Origin: Pseudomonas sp. BGI-2 | GTDB lineage: Bacteria; Pseudomonadota; Gammaproteobacteria; Pseudomonadales; Pseudomonadaceae | Length of the DNA stretch: 64,000 bases | Reading direction: 5' to 3' | NCBI RefSeq assembly: GCF_004310295.1 | Contig: NZ_SISB01000005.1 | Location: 62,001 to 126,000 of the forward strand | The notes under the pieces: generated by a model | What the model saw: the letters and a program-made list of their open reading frames with translations, nothing else | Database searches by the model: none | What the model was told of the DNA's origin: nothing | Made by a program: the position numbers and the translations under genes | Part shown: in pieces, positions 16,048-23,603 of the stretch | Layout of the letters: each line of letters begins with the position of its first letter | Numbering within the stretch: the stretch's first letter is position 1

Positions 16048-17061
16048 ATGGGTGAAGCATCGAATATCGAGCCGTTGAAATTCAATGTGTCGGATTTGAA
16101 CGAGGACATGCTGCACACCATTCTGGAACTGGTCAGTGACGGCATTTGGGACTGGAACGCCAACACCGGGTTCGTCTACCGCAATCCCGGGTGGTATGAA
16201 ATGCTCGGCTACGAAGTTCACTCCCTGGACAACACCGTGTTTACCTGGGAAAACGTGATTCACCCCGACGATTACCCGCGGGTGATGACGGTGTTTGATG
16301 ATTACCTGAATCAACGAGTGCCGGGCTATCAAGCCGAGTATCGCTGCCGCAAGAAGGACGGCAGTTATACCTGGATCGAAGATCGCGGCTACGTGCTGGC
16401 TCGCAATGTCGACGGATCGGTGGCGCGGATGGTCGGCGCGCACCGCAGTATCGAAGACAAGAAACGCCTCTTCGAAGAGATGGAACGGCGCAATCAATCC
16501 CTTGAAGCCATCGTCGAAGAACGTACCCGTGAATTGTCGCGGGTCAATCAGCAGCTGCAAATTCAACTCGAAGAAAACCGCAAACTGGCGGAAACCGATG
16601 CGCTGACGTCGATCGCCAATCGCTATCGTCTGGAAAAAGCCATGCCCCAGGAGTGCGACCGTTCCCAGCGCTTTCGGCAGCCGCTGTCACTGATCGCCAT
16701 GGACATCGATGACTTCAAGAACATCAACGATTACTACGGCCATGCTTTGGGAGATGCGACGTTGATTCAGGTCGTCGAGAGCGTGGAACGCTGCGTGCGC
16801 GAAGGCGATCTATTGGCGCGTTGGGGCGGCGACGAGTTCATCCTCATCCTGCCCAATACTTCGCTGGTCAACGCCAGATCCATCGCCGAAAAAATCCGCC
16901 ATGGCCTGTCGAGTCTGCCGCCTGTGGGAGAGTTTCAGGTGACCATGAGTTTTGGCGTGGTCCAGCGCTTTGAAGAAGAGCAACAGACGGGTTTTCTGGC
17001 CAGGGCGGATCAGGCGCTGTATCGGTCGAAGATTGCGGGCAAAAATGTGATTTCGGGATGA
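16048..17061 (+). CDS. PAS-GGDEF diguanylate cyclase
   Basis: 337 residues from ATG 16048 (GTG at 16045 is an alternative). A PAS fold of the PAS_3 class occupies about residues 20-140 (SDGIWDWNANTGFVYRNPGW, then IHPDDYPRVM and GSYTWIEDRG). A coiled-coil linker with EERTRELSRVNQQLQIQL follows, then the GGDEF domain from TDALTSIANRYRLE near residue 188. The active motif WGGDEF is intact, so it should make c-di-GMP from two GTP. I see no RxxD inhibitory site directly upstream of GGDEF. No membrane segments are seen, so it is a cytoplasmic sensor. The stop overlaps the start of the next GNAT gene (ATGA). Confidence 0.93.
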   Translation: MGEASNIEPLKFNVSDLNEDMLHTILELVSDGIWDWNANTGFVYRNPGWYEMLGYEVHSLDNTVFTWENVIHPDDYPRVMTVFDDYLNQRVPGYQAEYRCRKKDGSYTWIEDRGYVLARNVDGSVARMVGAHRSIEDKKRLFEEMERRNQSLEAIVEERTRELSRVNQQLQIQLEENRKLAETDALTSIANRYRLEKAMPQECDRSQRFRQPLSLIAMDIDDFKNINDYYGHALGDATLIQVVESVERCVREGDLLARWGGDEFILILPNTSLVNARSIAEKIRHGLSSLPPVGEFQVTMSFGVVQRFEEEQQTGFLARADQALYRSKIAGKNVISG

Positions 17062-17462
17062 GTACCGTCCTGCATGTCCGCGATGTACTGGCCTCGGAAG
17101 TGGAATCCGTACGGCTTTTTCTTGAGCAGAACGGATGGGCTCACCGCCTGGGAACAACTCAACATTTTGCGCAGTTGATCGCCAATTCCCAACGTACTGC
17201 GCTTGCCGTGAAGAACGCCCACATCGTCGGGTTTGCCCGAGGCATCACCGACGGTCTGTCCAACGGTTACCTGTCGATGGTTGTCGTGGCCGGGCAGCAT
17301 CGGCGAGCAGGCGTTGGTCGGGCACTGGTCGAGCATGTCATGGGCGAGAACACTGACATCACCTGGGTTCTGCGCGCGGGACGCGAAGGCGCTTCAGAAT
17401 TCTTCTCGCGCCTGGGCTTTGAAACGTCAAGCATCGCGATGGAGCGCCCACGCAAACGATAG
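17058..17462 (+). CDS. GNAT-family N-acetyltransferase
   Basis: 134 residues with the acetyl-CoA binding motif A: LSMVVVAGQHRRAGVGRALVEHVM near residue 73 (Q/R-x-x-G-x-G/A pattern), preceded by a strand with FARGITDGLSNGY and followed by SEFFSRLGFETSS. It transfers an acetyl group from acetyl-CoA to an unknown amine. The ATG overlaps the stop of the diguanylate cyclase gene, so the two are co-translated, which hints but does not prove that they share regulation. Confidence 0.85.
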   Translation: MSTVLHVRDVLASEVESVRLFLEQNGWAHRLGTTQHFAQLIANSQRTALAVKNAHIVGFARGITDGLSNGYLSMVVVAGQHRRAGVGRALVEHVMGENTDITWVLRAGREGASEFFSRLGFETSSIAMERPRKR

Positions 17463-17474
17463 ACAAACCGCGCT

Positions 17475-17700
17475 TCACATCCCCGCCTTCACCAGCACAG
17501 GTTTCTCCTGATACCGATCCGGGTACAGCTGCTTGAGTGCCGCAACTTTCGGCAGGTCGTTGATCACGATGTACGGATACGTCGGGTGCTCGGTCAGGAA
17601 GTCCTGATGTTCCTCCTCCGCCGGGTAGAAACCGTTGTAGGTTTCCAGCTTGGTCACAATGGGCTTGTTGAACGAACGGGCGGCGTCGAGTTGAACTCCA
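17475..17700 (-). pseudogene. C-terminal remnant of methionine sulfoxide reductase A (msrA)
   Basis: Read on the minus strand, the last about 74 codons (VQLDAARSFNKPIVTKLETY, GFYPAEEEHQDFL, EHPTYPYIVINDLP) match the C-terminal third of MsrA, including the EEEHQDF region near the substrate pocket. The N-terminal two thirds, including the catalytic GCFWG motif, are missing; the frame runs instead into unrelated sequence under the DUF72 gene promoter. Intact MsrA is about 170-215 residues. This looks like a gene cut by a rearrangement that brought in the DUF72 gene on the other strand. It cannot be an active reductase. Confidence 0.75.
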
Positions 17701-17750
17701 GTGGCGTCAGCATTGAGCTTTGAACCTGATGCTGAGGCGAGAAAACGCTG

Positions 17751-18494
17751 ATGACTGCCACGACATCCCTGTACATCGGCTGCGCCGGATGGAACCTGCC
17801 CCGCGAACAGTGGAAGGCATTTCCCGACGCAGGCACTCACCTGCAACGGTATGCGGCACAGTTAACGTGCGTGGAAATCAACAGCTCGTTTTATCGGCCT
17901 CACCGCCCGGCGACTTATGCCCAGTGGGCCGAAAGTGTGCCGAAAGGATTTCGGTTTTCAGTCAAAGTCCCGAAACAGATCACCCACGAAGCTCGCTTGC
18001 TGAACTGTAAAGTGTTGATCGATAACTTTATTGAGCAATGCTCCCATCTGGGCCAGAAGCTTGGGTGCCTGCTGATCCAGCTCCCGCCCTCTTTATCCTT
18101 CGAAGTCAAAACTGCCGAAGCCTTCTTCAACACATTCCGTTCGCACTACAGAGGCTATGCGGTGTTTGAACCGAGGCATGTCAGCTGGCAAACGCCTGAG
18201 GCGCAAGCGCTACTGATTGAGCATCGAATCGGCCAAGTGGCAGCCGATCCTTCGCCCCTACCCAATGGCGATTTACCAGGTGCCTGGCAGGGCATCCGCT
18301 ACTACCGATTACACGGATCACCGCGAATCTACTACTCAAGTTACGAAATGCCATGGCTTGGGGAACTGGCTCAAAAGTTACAAACCCACGCCGACGACAC
18401 TCCCACCTGGTGCATCTTCGACAACACCGCCAGTGGCGCGGCGACGACCAATGCGCTGGAACTTCAGCGAATGACATCTCCACGCCAAAAATGA
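17751..18494 (+). CDS. DUF72 family protein (YecE-like)
   Basis: 247 residues. The N-terminus YIGCAGWNLPREQWKAFP and the stretch VEINSSFYRPHRPATYAQWA near residue 40, then FRFSVKVPKQITHEARL and LLIQLPPSLSF, are diagnostic of DUF72, a TIM-barrel-like family of unknown activity. RYYRLHGSPRIYYSSYE near residue 183 and WCIFDNTASGAATTNAL near the C-terminus complete the domain, so the gene is intact. It begins directly after the point where the opposite-strand msrA homology stops. No enzymatic role is established. Confidence 0.9.
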   Translation: MTATTSLYIGCAGWNLPREQWKAFPDAGTHLQRYAAQLTCVEINSSFYRPHRPATYAQWAESVPKGFRFSVKVPKQITHEARLLNCKVLIDNFIEQCSHLGQKLGCLLIQLPPSLSFEVKTAEAFFNTFRSHYRGYAVFEPRHVSWQTPEAQALLIEHRIGQVAADPSPLPNGDLPGAWQGIRYYRLHGSPRIYYSSYEMPWLGELAQKLQTHADDTPTWCIFDNTASGAATTNALELQRMTSPRQK

Positions 18495-18610
18495 TGACCA
18501 ACCGCCTGTTCATCCGTGACAACTCAGGTCAGGTCCAATAGATTAGGCGGCCTGAAAAGGCTCCGTGCTTTCTCGCCTAAACCCAAGTTAAAAGAAGTAG
18601 TGAAATTTCA

Positions 18611-19315
18611 ATGTCCGATTCCAATACCGCTGAATCCGTAGTCACCTTGTCGTCCAAAGCGGAATACGAAAACTCCATCAATCTTTCACAGCATGTGCCG
18701 CAGGCCAAGACCATCAGCGAGATGGTCCTGGACGCTTTTCAATCCACCCGGGAAAGCGACCAGATCCGCGAGCTGCGCGTCGCGATTCGCCAGGCCCACG
18801 ATAGCTTCGATGACGATAAAGCCTATGAACTGATGGGCGAACTCAAACAACTGAAAGACGCCGAAGCGTCCGACATTGCCGCGCTTGAAGACCTGAGCAG
18901 CAAGTTCCCGATCAGCCGTATTCTTTCCAGCTTCAAGGACGACCCGGCCTTTCAGGAAATCGTCTATGGCTTGGCATTGAAGGTGCTGAACCAGACTCAC
19001 CAGGCCATCAGCAACCCGAGCACCGGCAAGAGCAAAGTGGCTCGCGCCAAGAAAGACCTCGAAGTGTTCACCATCAGCAAGGATGGCGTGAGCGTCACGC
19101 TGCCGCTGCGCACCCCACGTTCGAGCCTGAACGTTGACCGCGAAGCATTGGAGTTCCTCGGCTTGACCTTCGTCGGCGAAGGCGATGACGCGGTACTTGA
19201 AAGCGAGACGTTCCTGGACAACACCGGGGCCGAACAAGCGGTTAACCGCAAAAGCATCATCACCGCACTTCAGCAACAAACCGCGTTCGACGGCTACAGC
19301 ATCGCCGCGCAGTAA
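18611..19315 (+). CDS. Hypothetical protein, helical N-terminus
   Basis: 234 residues beginning MSDSNTAESVVTLSSKAEYE, with no signal peptide. The first about 100 residues are rich in charged helices (IRELRVAIRQAHDSFDDDKAYELMGELKQLKDAE), followed by a region of short strands (DLEVFTISKDGVSVTLPLRT near residue 150) that resembles a small DNA- or nucleotide-binding beta unit, and a C-terminal acidic part. I do not recognise the family. It stands alone between the DUF72 gene and a repeat-interrupted terminator. Codon use looks native. Confidence 0.7.
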   Translation: MSDSNTAESVVTLSSKAEYENSINLSQHVPQAKTISEMVLDAFQSTRESDQIRELRVAIRQAHDSFDDDKAYELMGELKQLKDAEASDIAALEDLSSKFPISRILSSFKDDPAFQEIVYGLALKVLNQTHQAISNPSTGKSKVARAKKDLEVFTISKDGVSVTLPLRTPRSSLNVDREALEFLGLTFVGEGDDAVLESETFLDNTGAEQAVNRKSIITALQQQTAFDGYSIAAQ

Positions 19316-19328
19316 CACGATTGACCTG

Positions 19329-19493
19329 AAAGCCCCGCCCGCTCCCACAGGGTAATGCTGTTCACTTAAGACAATCATCAGTCGAGCGAGAACCTGTGGC
19401 GAGGGGATTCAGCGAAACGTCGCACCGCCCCTCGCCACAAATGAGTGCCCGCGCTTAAGTGAACAGCATTACGCCCGTGAAACGGGGCTTTTT
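19329..19493. repeat. Repeat element lying inside a terminator hairpin
   Basis: AAAGCCCCG (19329-19337) and CGGGGCTTT followed by TT (19483-19493) are the two arms of what looks like an intrinsic terminator for the gene at 18611-19315. Between them is an element with a perfect 19-bp inverted repeat, 19352-19370 and 19454-19472 (GTAATGCTGTTCACTTAAG and its mirror), enclosing a second palindrome built on CTGTGGCGAGGGG / CCCCTCGCCACA. It looks like a small mobile palindromic element inserted into the terminator loop. Confidence 0.65.
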
Positions 19494-19508
19494 ATTGCCC
19501 GAAAAGAC

Positions 19509-20003
19509 TTACCGCGCTGACGGATACAGGGCCGCGATCATATCCACTTCGATCGGGGCGTTCTTCGGCAGCTGATAAACCCCGACGGTCGTTCGGGTGT
19601 GTTTACCTGCCTCACCCAACACATGCGTGAAGACGTCAGACGCGCCGTTGGCCACGTCACTGAGGTCCACAAAATCGAAAGTGGATTTCACATAGACCGT
19701 GATGCGCAGCAGTGCCTTGACGTTATCCAGTGACCCGATGGCCTCTCGGATCAATGCAAGTCCGCGTATCGCGCTGATGCCAGCCGCCTCTTGAGCGTCG
19801 GCCAGATTAAGCTCCAGCCCCACCCGTCCGGGGTACTGGACTTTGCCGTTCATCCGCGGCACCAGCCCGCTGACATACAGCTCATCATCGTGCCGAATCA
19901 GCGGCGCGTAATGCCCGCCGGCAGAGTTCTCGTCGTAGATATCAAAGCCGAGTTCTTTTGCCATCGCGAGGAAGCGTTCGTCGCGACTCATTTGATTACT
20001 CAT
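19509..20003 (-). CDS. RidA-family (YjgF/YER057c) protein
   Basis: 164 residues from ATG 20003, chosen for the AGAGGG ribosome site 8 bases upstream. The RidA/Rid fold is seen in LYVSGLVPRMNGKVQYPGRVG near residue 43, ALIREAIGSLDNVKALLRIT near residue 83, and the C-terminal VYQLPKNAPIEVDMIAALYP with the conserved acidic residue. RidA proteins hydrolyse reactive enamine/imine intermediates from PLP enzymes. The motif ending I-E-V-D-M-I replaces the usual archetype V-E-I-E-A-I, so this is a Rid-like paralogue, not archetypal RidA. It is divergent from a MocR regulator, suggesting control by it. Confidence 0.85.
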   Translation of the reverse strand: MSNQMSRDERFLAMAKELGFDIYDENSAGGHYAPLIRHDDELYVSGLVPRMNGKVQYPGRVGLELNLADAQEAAGISAIRGLALIREAIGSLDNVKALLRITVYVKSTFDFVDLSDVANGASDVFTHVLGEAGKHTRTTVGVYQLPKNAPIEVDMIAALYPSAR

Positions 20004-20059
20004 TAACTGAACCCTCTTAATCAATCATGCATACGCGCAGATGATGGTAGAGACAGACG

Positions 20060-20124
20060 CTTGCTTTGATCAGAGCAAGTTCGTATAGAATCCAGCGAAC
20101 TTTACTGCCAGGGAGACCAGTAAA
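20060..20124. promoter_or_regulatory. Promoter with two palindromes in the ridA-like/mocR intergenic region
   Basis: TTGCTT (20061-20066) and TATAGA (20084-20089) with 17 bases between form a plausible sigma-70 promoter for the MocR gene. A palindrome CTTGCT-N8-AGCAAG (20060-20079) covers the -35 element and spacer. A second, TTTACTG-N10-CAGTAAA (20101-20124), ends at the base before the ATG and contains the GGGAG ribosome site, so it is an operator or an RNA hairpin hiding the site. Both are candidate binding sites for the MocR regulator, by inference. Confidence 0.45.
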
Positions 20125-21528
20125 ATGCAGCGCGCCGTCATCGCCGCCATCGAGTTCCAGCCTGGAGTGCCGCTGGTACAGCAGATCGTCGATCAGTTGT
20201 CTTTGGCCATCAGCCAGGGCGGCCTGCCTCACGGGGCCAAGTTGCCACCGATTCGCGAGCTATCCGAGTTGATGAACGTGGGTAAATCCACGGTGGTCGA
20301 CGCGCTCGACCGATTGCGGGCCAAAGGACTGGTGGTCTCACGCCAAGGCTCGGGGCATTACATTCACCGCCCAAGCACCCAACCCCACAGTGCGGCCGGC
20401 CCCAACCTGCAGCCCCAAGACACGCTCAGTCGGGTCCGCCGCAAATTGCTGCAGGACAACGGCGCGCTGCGCCCCGGCTGCGGATTTCTGCCCGCCTCGT
20501 GGCTGCCCGCCGACGACTTGCTCAAAGCCGTGCGCGGCACCCTTCGCGCGACCGCGCTACGGATGGGCGAATACGGAGAGGTCGGTGGTTACCTCCCGCT
20601 GCGCGAGGCGTTGCGGGTCAAGCTGGCGACCGTCGGCATCGAGGTGCCGGTTGAGCAGATCATCACCACCGCCAATACCGTGCAGGCCATCGACCTGCTG
20701 ATGCGTCTGTTGATAAAACCGGGTGACACGGTGCTGCTCGACGACCCGTGCTACTTCAACATGCACACCAACCTGGCGTTGCACGGCGCCAAGGTCATCA
20801 CCATTGCCCGCGATTGCGACGGTCTGAATCTGGAAACGTTCGAACAATTGCTGATTGCCCATCGCCCCGTGCTGTACATGACCAACAGCACACTGCACAA
20901 CCCGACCGGGCACTCGTTCTCCGCAGCCCAGGTTTATCGCCTGCTGGAGCTGAGTCACCGTTATGGCGTGCACATCCTCGAAGACGATTTGTACGGCGAC
21001 ATCCAGCAAAGGCGCACTCCGCGCCTGGCCGCGAGCGGTCTGGACCATGTCAGTTACGTGTCCGGGTTCTCCAAGACCCTGACCGCCAACAGCCGGGTCA
21101 GCTATACCGCGTTATCACCGCAACTGGCCGCACGAATGATCACCTTGAAGCTGGCCTGCGGTGGCGTCACCTCGGAACTGGCGGAGCAGATCACCTGCAC
21201 CATGCTCAGCAATGGCAGCTACGCCAAACACACCCGTCGCACGGTTGATCGTCTGTATGAATCGAGCAGTCGCGTGACGAGATGGCTGGTAGAGGCTGGA
21301 TGCTCGGTGTCATCGATACCGGGTGAAGGGTTGTTTATCTGGACGCGGTTGCCGGATGGCCTGCATGCCGAAACGCTGGCTATCAAAGGCCTCGAAAGCG
21401 ACCTCGTCCTTGCCCCCGGCACCTTGCTGAGTAAAGCCGCCGATGCCAGCAGCTTCCTGCGCTTCAACGTCGCGCACAGTGATAGCCCGCAGGTGCGCGA
21501 GCGGTTCTTTCGACTGCTCGATCGCTGA
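20125..21528 (+). CDS. MocR-type GntR regulator with aminotransferase-like domain
   Basis: 467 residues. The N-terminal GntR winged helix lies at residues 15-80 (VPLVQQIVDQLSLAISQGGL and LPPIRELSELMNVGKSTVVD). A linker then leads to a fold-type I aminotransferase domain with GYLPLREALRVKL, TTANTVQAIDLLMRLL, TNSTLHNPTGHSFS near residue 253, and SGFSKTLTANSRVSY near residue 312 with the PLP-binding lysine. MocR regulators sense PLP-bound ligands and control amine or vitamin B6 metabolism. It is divergent from the RidA-like gene; together they suggest a small amine detoxification or catabolic unit. The effector is not known. Confidence 0.92.
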   Translation: MQRAVIAAIEFQPGVPLVQQIVDQLSLAISQGGLPHGAKLPPIRELSELMNVGKSTVVDALDRLRAKGLVVSRQGSGHYIHRPSTQPHSAAGPNLQPQDTLSRVRRKLLQDNGALRPGCGFLPASWLPADDLLKAVRGTLRATALRMGEYGEVGGYLPLREALRVKLATVGIEVPVEQIITTANTVQAIDLLMRLLIKPGDTVLLDDPCYFNMHTNLALHGAKVITIARDCDGLNLETFEQLLIAHRPVLYMTNSTLHNPTGHSFSAAQVYRLLELSHRYGVHILEDDLYGDIQQRRTPRLAASGLDHVSYVSGFSKTLTANSRVSYTALSPQLAARMITLKLACGGVTSELAEQITCTMLSNGSYAKHTRRTVDRLYESSSRVTRWLVEAGCSVSSIPGEGLFIWTRLPDGLHAETLAIKGLESDLVLAPGTLLSKAADASSFLRFNVAHSDSPQVRERFFRLLDR

Positions 21529-21552
21529 GTTTTTCTGATTCACCGCGGTGCG

Positions 21553-21652
21553 GCCATCGCGAGCAGGCTCACTCCCACAGGGGTTCAGCGTCGTACTCAG
21601 AATCTGAGGCTACTCCGATCAAAATGTGGGAGCGAGCCTGCTCGCGATTGGG
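21553..21652. repeat. Inverted REP pair
   Basis: The unit CCATCGCGAGCAGGCTCACT... at 21553-21580 is mirrored at 21625-21652. It lies between the mocR stop and the shared terminator before cyoE. Confidence 0.9.
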
Positions 21653-21683
21653 GCAACGCGGTCCACCAGAAAGCCAGCCAACA

Positions 21684-21723
21684 AAAAGCCCCGCCTCTTC
21701 TCTCGAAGGGCGGGGCTTTTCTT
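21684..21723. terminator. Bidirectional intrinsic terminator between mocR and cyoE
   Basis: AAAAGCCCCGCC (21684-21695) pairs with GGGCGGGGCTTTT (21708-21720), with A-rich and T-rich flanks on the two sides. It can end transcription of both converging units, the MocR gene (+) and the cyo operon (-). Confidence 0.85.
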
Positions 21724-21738
21724 TACAGCATCCGACGC

Positions 21739-22626
21739 TTAAGGCGCGTACGTCAGCAACAGCTCCGTCGGCACTTTGAAGTCCAGGGACATCATCACGC
21801 TCAACGCGGTAATGGTGAAGATCGAGAACACGAACAGCTTGCGTGCCCAGACCGTGTCATCCACTGCCTTGTAACCGGTCCAGGCCATGTACAACCAGTA
21901 CATGCCCATGGCCGCGGCGACGGCGAGGTAGCTCATGCCGGCGTAGCCGCTGAAGGTCAGCATCAAGGTCGCCACGAGGAAGGCCAGGATGTAGAGCAGG
22001 ATGTGCTTCTTGGCCACTTGAATCCCGCGCTTCACTGGCAACACCGGAATCGATGCGGCCAGGTAATCGTTGAAGCGGAAGATCGCGATGGCGTAGGAAT
22101 GCGGCATCTGCCACAGGCTGAACATCACCAGCAACGTCAGTGCGGCCATGTCGAAGCTGTTGGTCACAGCGACGTAACCGATCACTGGCGGCATGGCGCC
22201 CGACAGGCTGCCCACCAGCGTGCCGTGAACCGACTTGCGCTTGAGGTACAGGCTGTAGAAGCCGACGTAGATGACGAAACCGATCACCGCGAACATCGCG
22301 GCCAGCGGATTCGCCACCTTGTACAACAACGCAACGCCGGCAACACCAAGGACGGTCGCGAAAATCAGCGCCAGTTTCAGGGAGATCAAGCCCTGGACCA
22401 GCACCCGATTCTTGGTGCGTTCCATCTTCAGGTCGATGTCGCGGTCGATGCAGTTGTTGAACACGCAACCGGAAGCCACTACCAGGGATGTGCCGATCAT
22501 TGCTGCCAGGAAAATGGCCAGATCGACATGCCCTTTCGAGGCCAGGAAAAATCCGCCTGCCACTGAAAGCACGTTACCGAAAATGATCCCCGGTTTGGTG
22601 ATTTGGATAAAGTGCTTCAAGGACAT
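21739..22626 (-). CDS. cyoE: Protoheme IX farnesyltransferase (heme O synthase)
   Basis: 295 residues with about nine membrane segments, of the UbiA prenyltransferase superfamily. The first aspartate-rich motif is in [18 protein letters not shown] near residue 57, and the second conserved region is [28 protein letters not shown] near residue 130. It adds a farnesyl group to heme b to make heme O, the cofactor of the bo3 oxidase encoded upstream. It is the last gene of cyoABCDE, 11 bases after cyoD. The length is normal. Confidence 0.96.
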   Translation of the reverse strand: MSLKHFIQITKPGIIFGNVLSVAGGFFLASKGHVDLAIFLAAMIGTSLVVASGCVFNNCIDRDIDLKMERTKNRVLVQGLISLKLALIFATVLGVAGVALLYKVANPLAAMFAVIGFVIYVGFYSLYLKRKSVHGTLVGSLSGAMPPVIGYVAVTNSFDMAALTLLVMFSLWQMPHSYAIAIFRFNDYLAASIPVLPVKRGIQVAKKHILLYILAFLVATLMLTFSGYAGMSYLAVAAAMGMYWLYMAWTGYKAVDDTVWARKLFVFSIFTITALSVMMSLDFKVPTELLLTYAP

Positions 22627-22637
22627 TCGGACTTACC

Positions 22638-22973
22638 TCACTTCGCCATCATGTTGGTGTGGATGCTGAACATGATCCACAGCGACAGGCCAACCAGCAG
22701 GACAATCACGATCGCGGCGAAAACAAACGCAACCACGTTGTTACGCTGCGCGGCGGAACGGTCCAGGTGGAGGAAGTACACCAGGTGCACCAGCACCTGG
22801 ATAACGGCGAAAGCCAGTACGATCCACAGAGTCAGCGACTTCGGCAGCGACGGGTACATCACCAGGCCGAAAGGAATGACGGTCAGGATCACCGACAGAA
22901 TGAAACCGATAGCGTAAGACTTGACGCTGCCGTGGCCGGCGTCGTGGCTATCGTGGGAATGAGCGTTAGCCAT
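22638..22973 (-). CDS. cyoD: Cytochrome bo3 ubiquinol oxidase subunit IV
   Basis: 111 residues with a histidine-rich N-terminus (MANAHSHDSHDAGHGSVKSY) and three membrane segments (SYAIGFILSVILTVIPFGLV, LWIVLAFAVIQVLVHLVYFL, VVAFVFAAIVIVLLVGLSLW). CyoD is a small subunit that stabilises the copper B site during assembly of the oxidase. The start is immediately adjacent to the cyoC stop. Confidence 0.95.
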   Translation of the reverse strand: MANAHSHDSHDAGHGSVKSYAIGFILSVILTVIPFGLVMYPSLPKSLTLWIVLAFAVIQVLVHLVYFLHLDRSAAQRNNVVAFVFAAIVIVLLVGLSLWIMFSIHTNMMAK

Positions 22974-23600
22974 TTACATAGTCCCCATCAGATAAACAAC
23001 GGTGAATACGCAGATCCACACCACGTCCAGGAAGTGCCAGAACAGGCTCAGGCAGCTCAGACGTGTCTTGTTGGTCGCCGTCAGGCCGTTTTTCTGCACC
23101 TGATACATCATGATCGCCATCCAGATCAGACCGCTGGTCACGTGCAGACCGTGGGTGCCGACCAGGGTGAAGAACCCGGAAAGGAAGCCGCTGCGGCTAG
23201 GGCCGTAGCCCTCGGAGATCAGTACGTGGAACTCGTTGATCTCCATGCCGATGAAGCCGGCGCCGAACAGGAAGGTCATGCCCAGCCAACCCAGCACCTG
23301 GCTCTTCTTGCCCTTGAACAACGCCAGCATGGCGAAGCCGTAGGTGATCGAACTGAACAACAGCAGAGCGGTTTCGCCCAGCACGTAGGGCAGCTCGAAG
23401 ATGTCGTGGCCCGACGGGCCACCCGCTACGTTGTTAACCAGTACCGCGTACACCGCGAAGATCGACGCAAACAGAATGCAGTCGGTCATCAGGTAGAGCC
23501 AGAAACCGAATACGGTCATCTCGCCCGAGTCGTGGTGATGGTCATCGTGCCCATGTCCATCGACATGGGTGTGTCCAGCATTGGTCACTAAGTTCGACAT
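22974..23600 (-). CDS. cyoC: Cytochrome bo3 ubiquinol oxidase subunit III
   Basis: 208 residues and five membrane segments, a heme-copper oxidase subunit III. The polar N-terminus has a run of histidines ([11 protein letters not shown]). [20 protein letters not shown] near residue 125 and [16 protein letters not shown] near residue 147 are conserved. It has no redox centre and supports proton uptake and stability. It lies 3 bases after the cyoB stop. Length is as in other pseudomonads. Confidence 0.95.
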   Translation of the reverse strand: MSNLVTNAGHTHVDGHGHDDHHHDSGEMTVFGFWLYLMTDCILFASIFAVYAVLVNNVAGGPSGHDIFELPYVLGETALLLFSSITYGFAMLALFKGKKSQVLGWLGMTFLFGAGFIGMEINEFHVLISEGYGPSRSGFLSGFFTLVGTHGLHVTSGLIWMAIMMYQVQKNGLTATNKTRLSCLSLFWHFLDVVWICVFTVVYLMGTM

Positions 23601-23603
23601 GGT

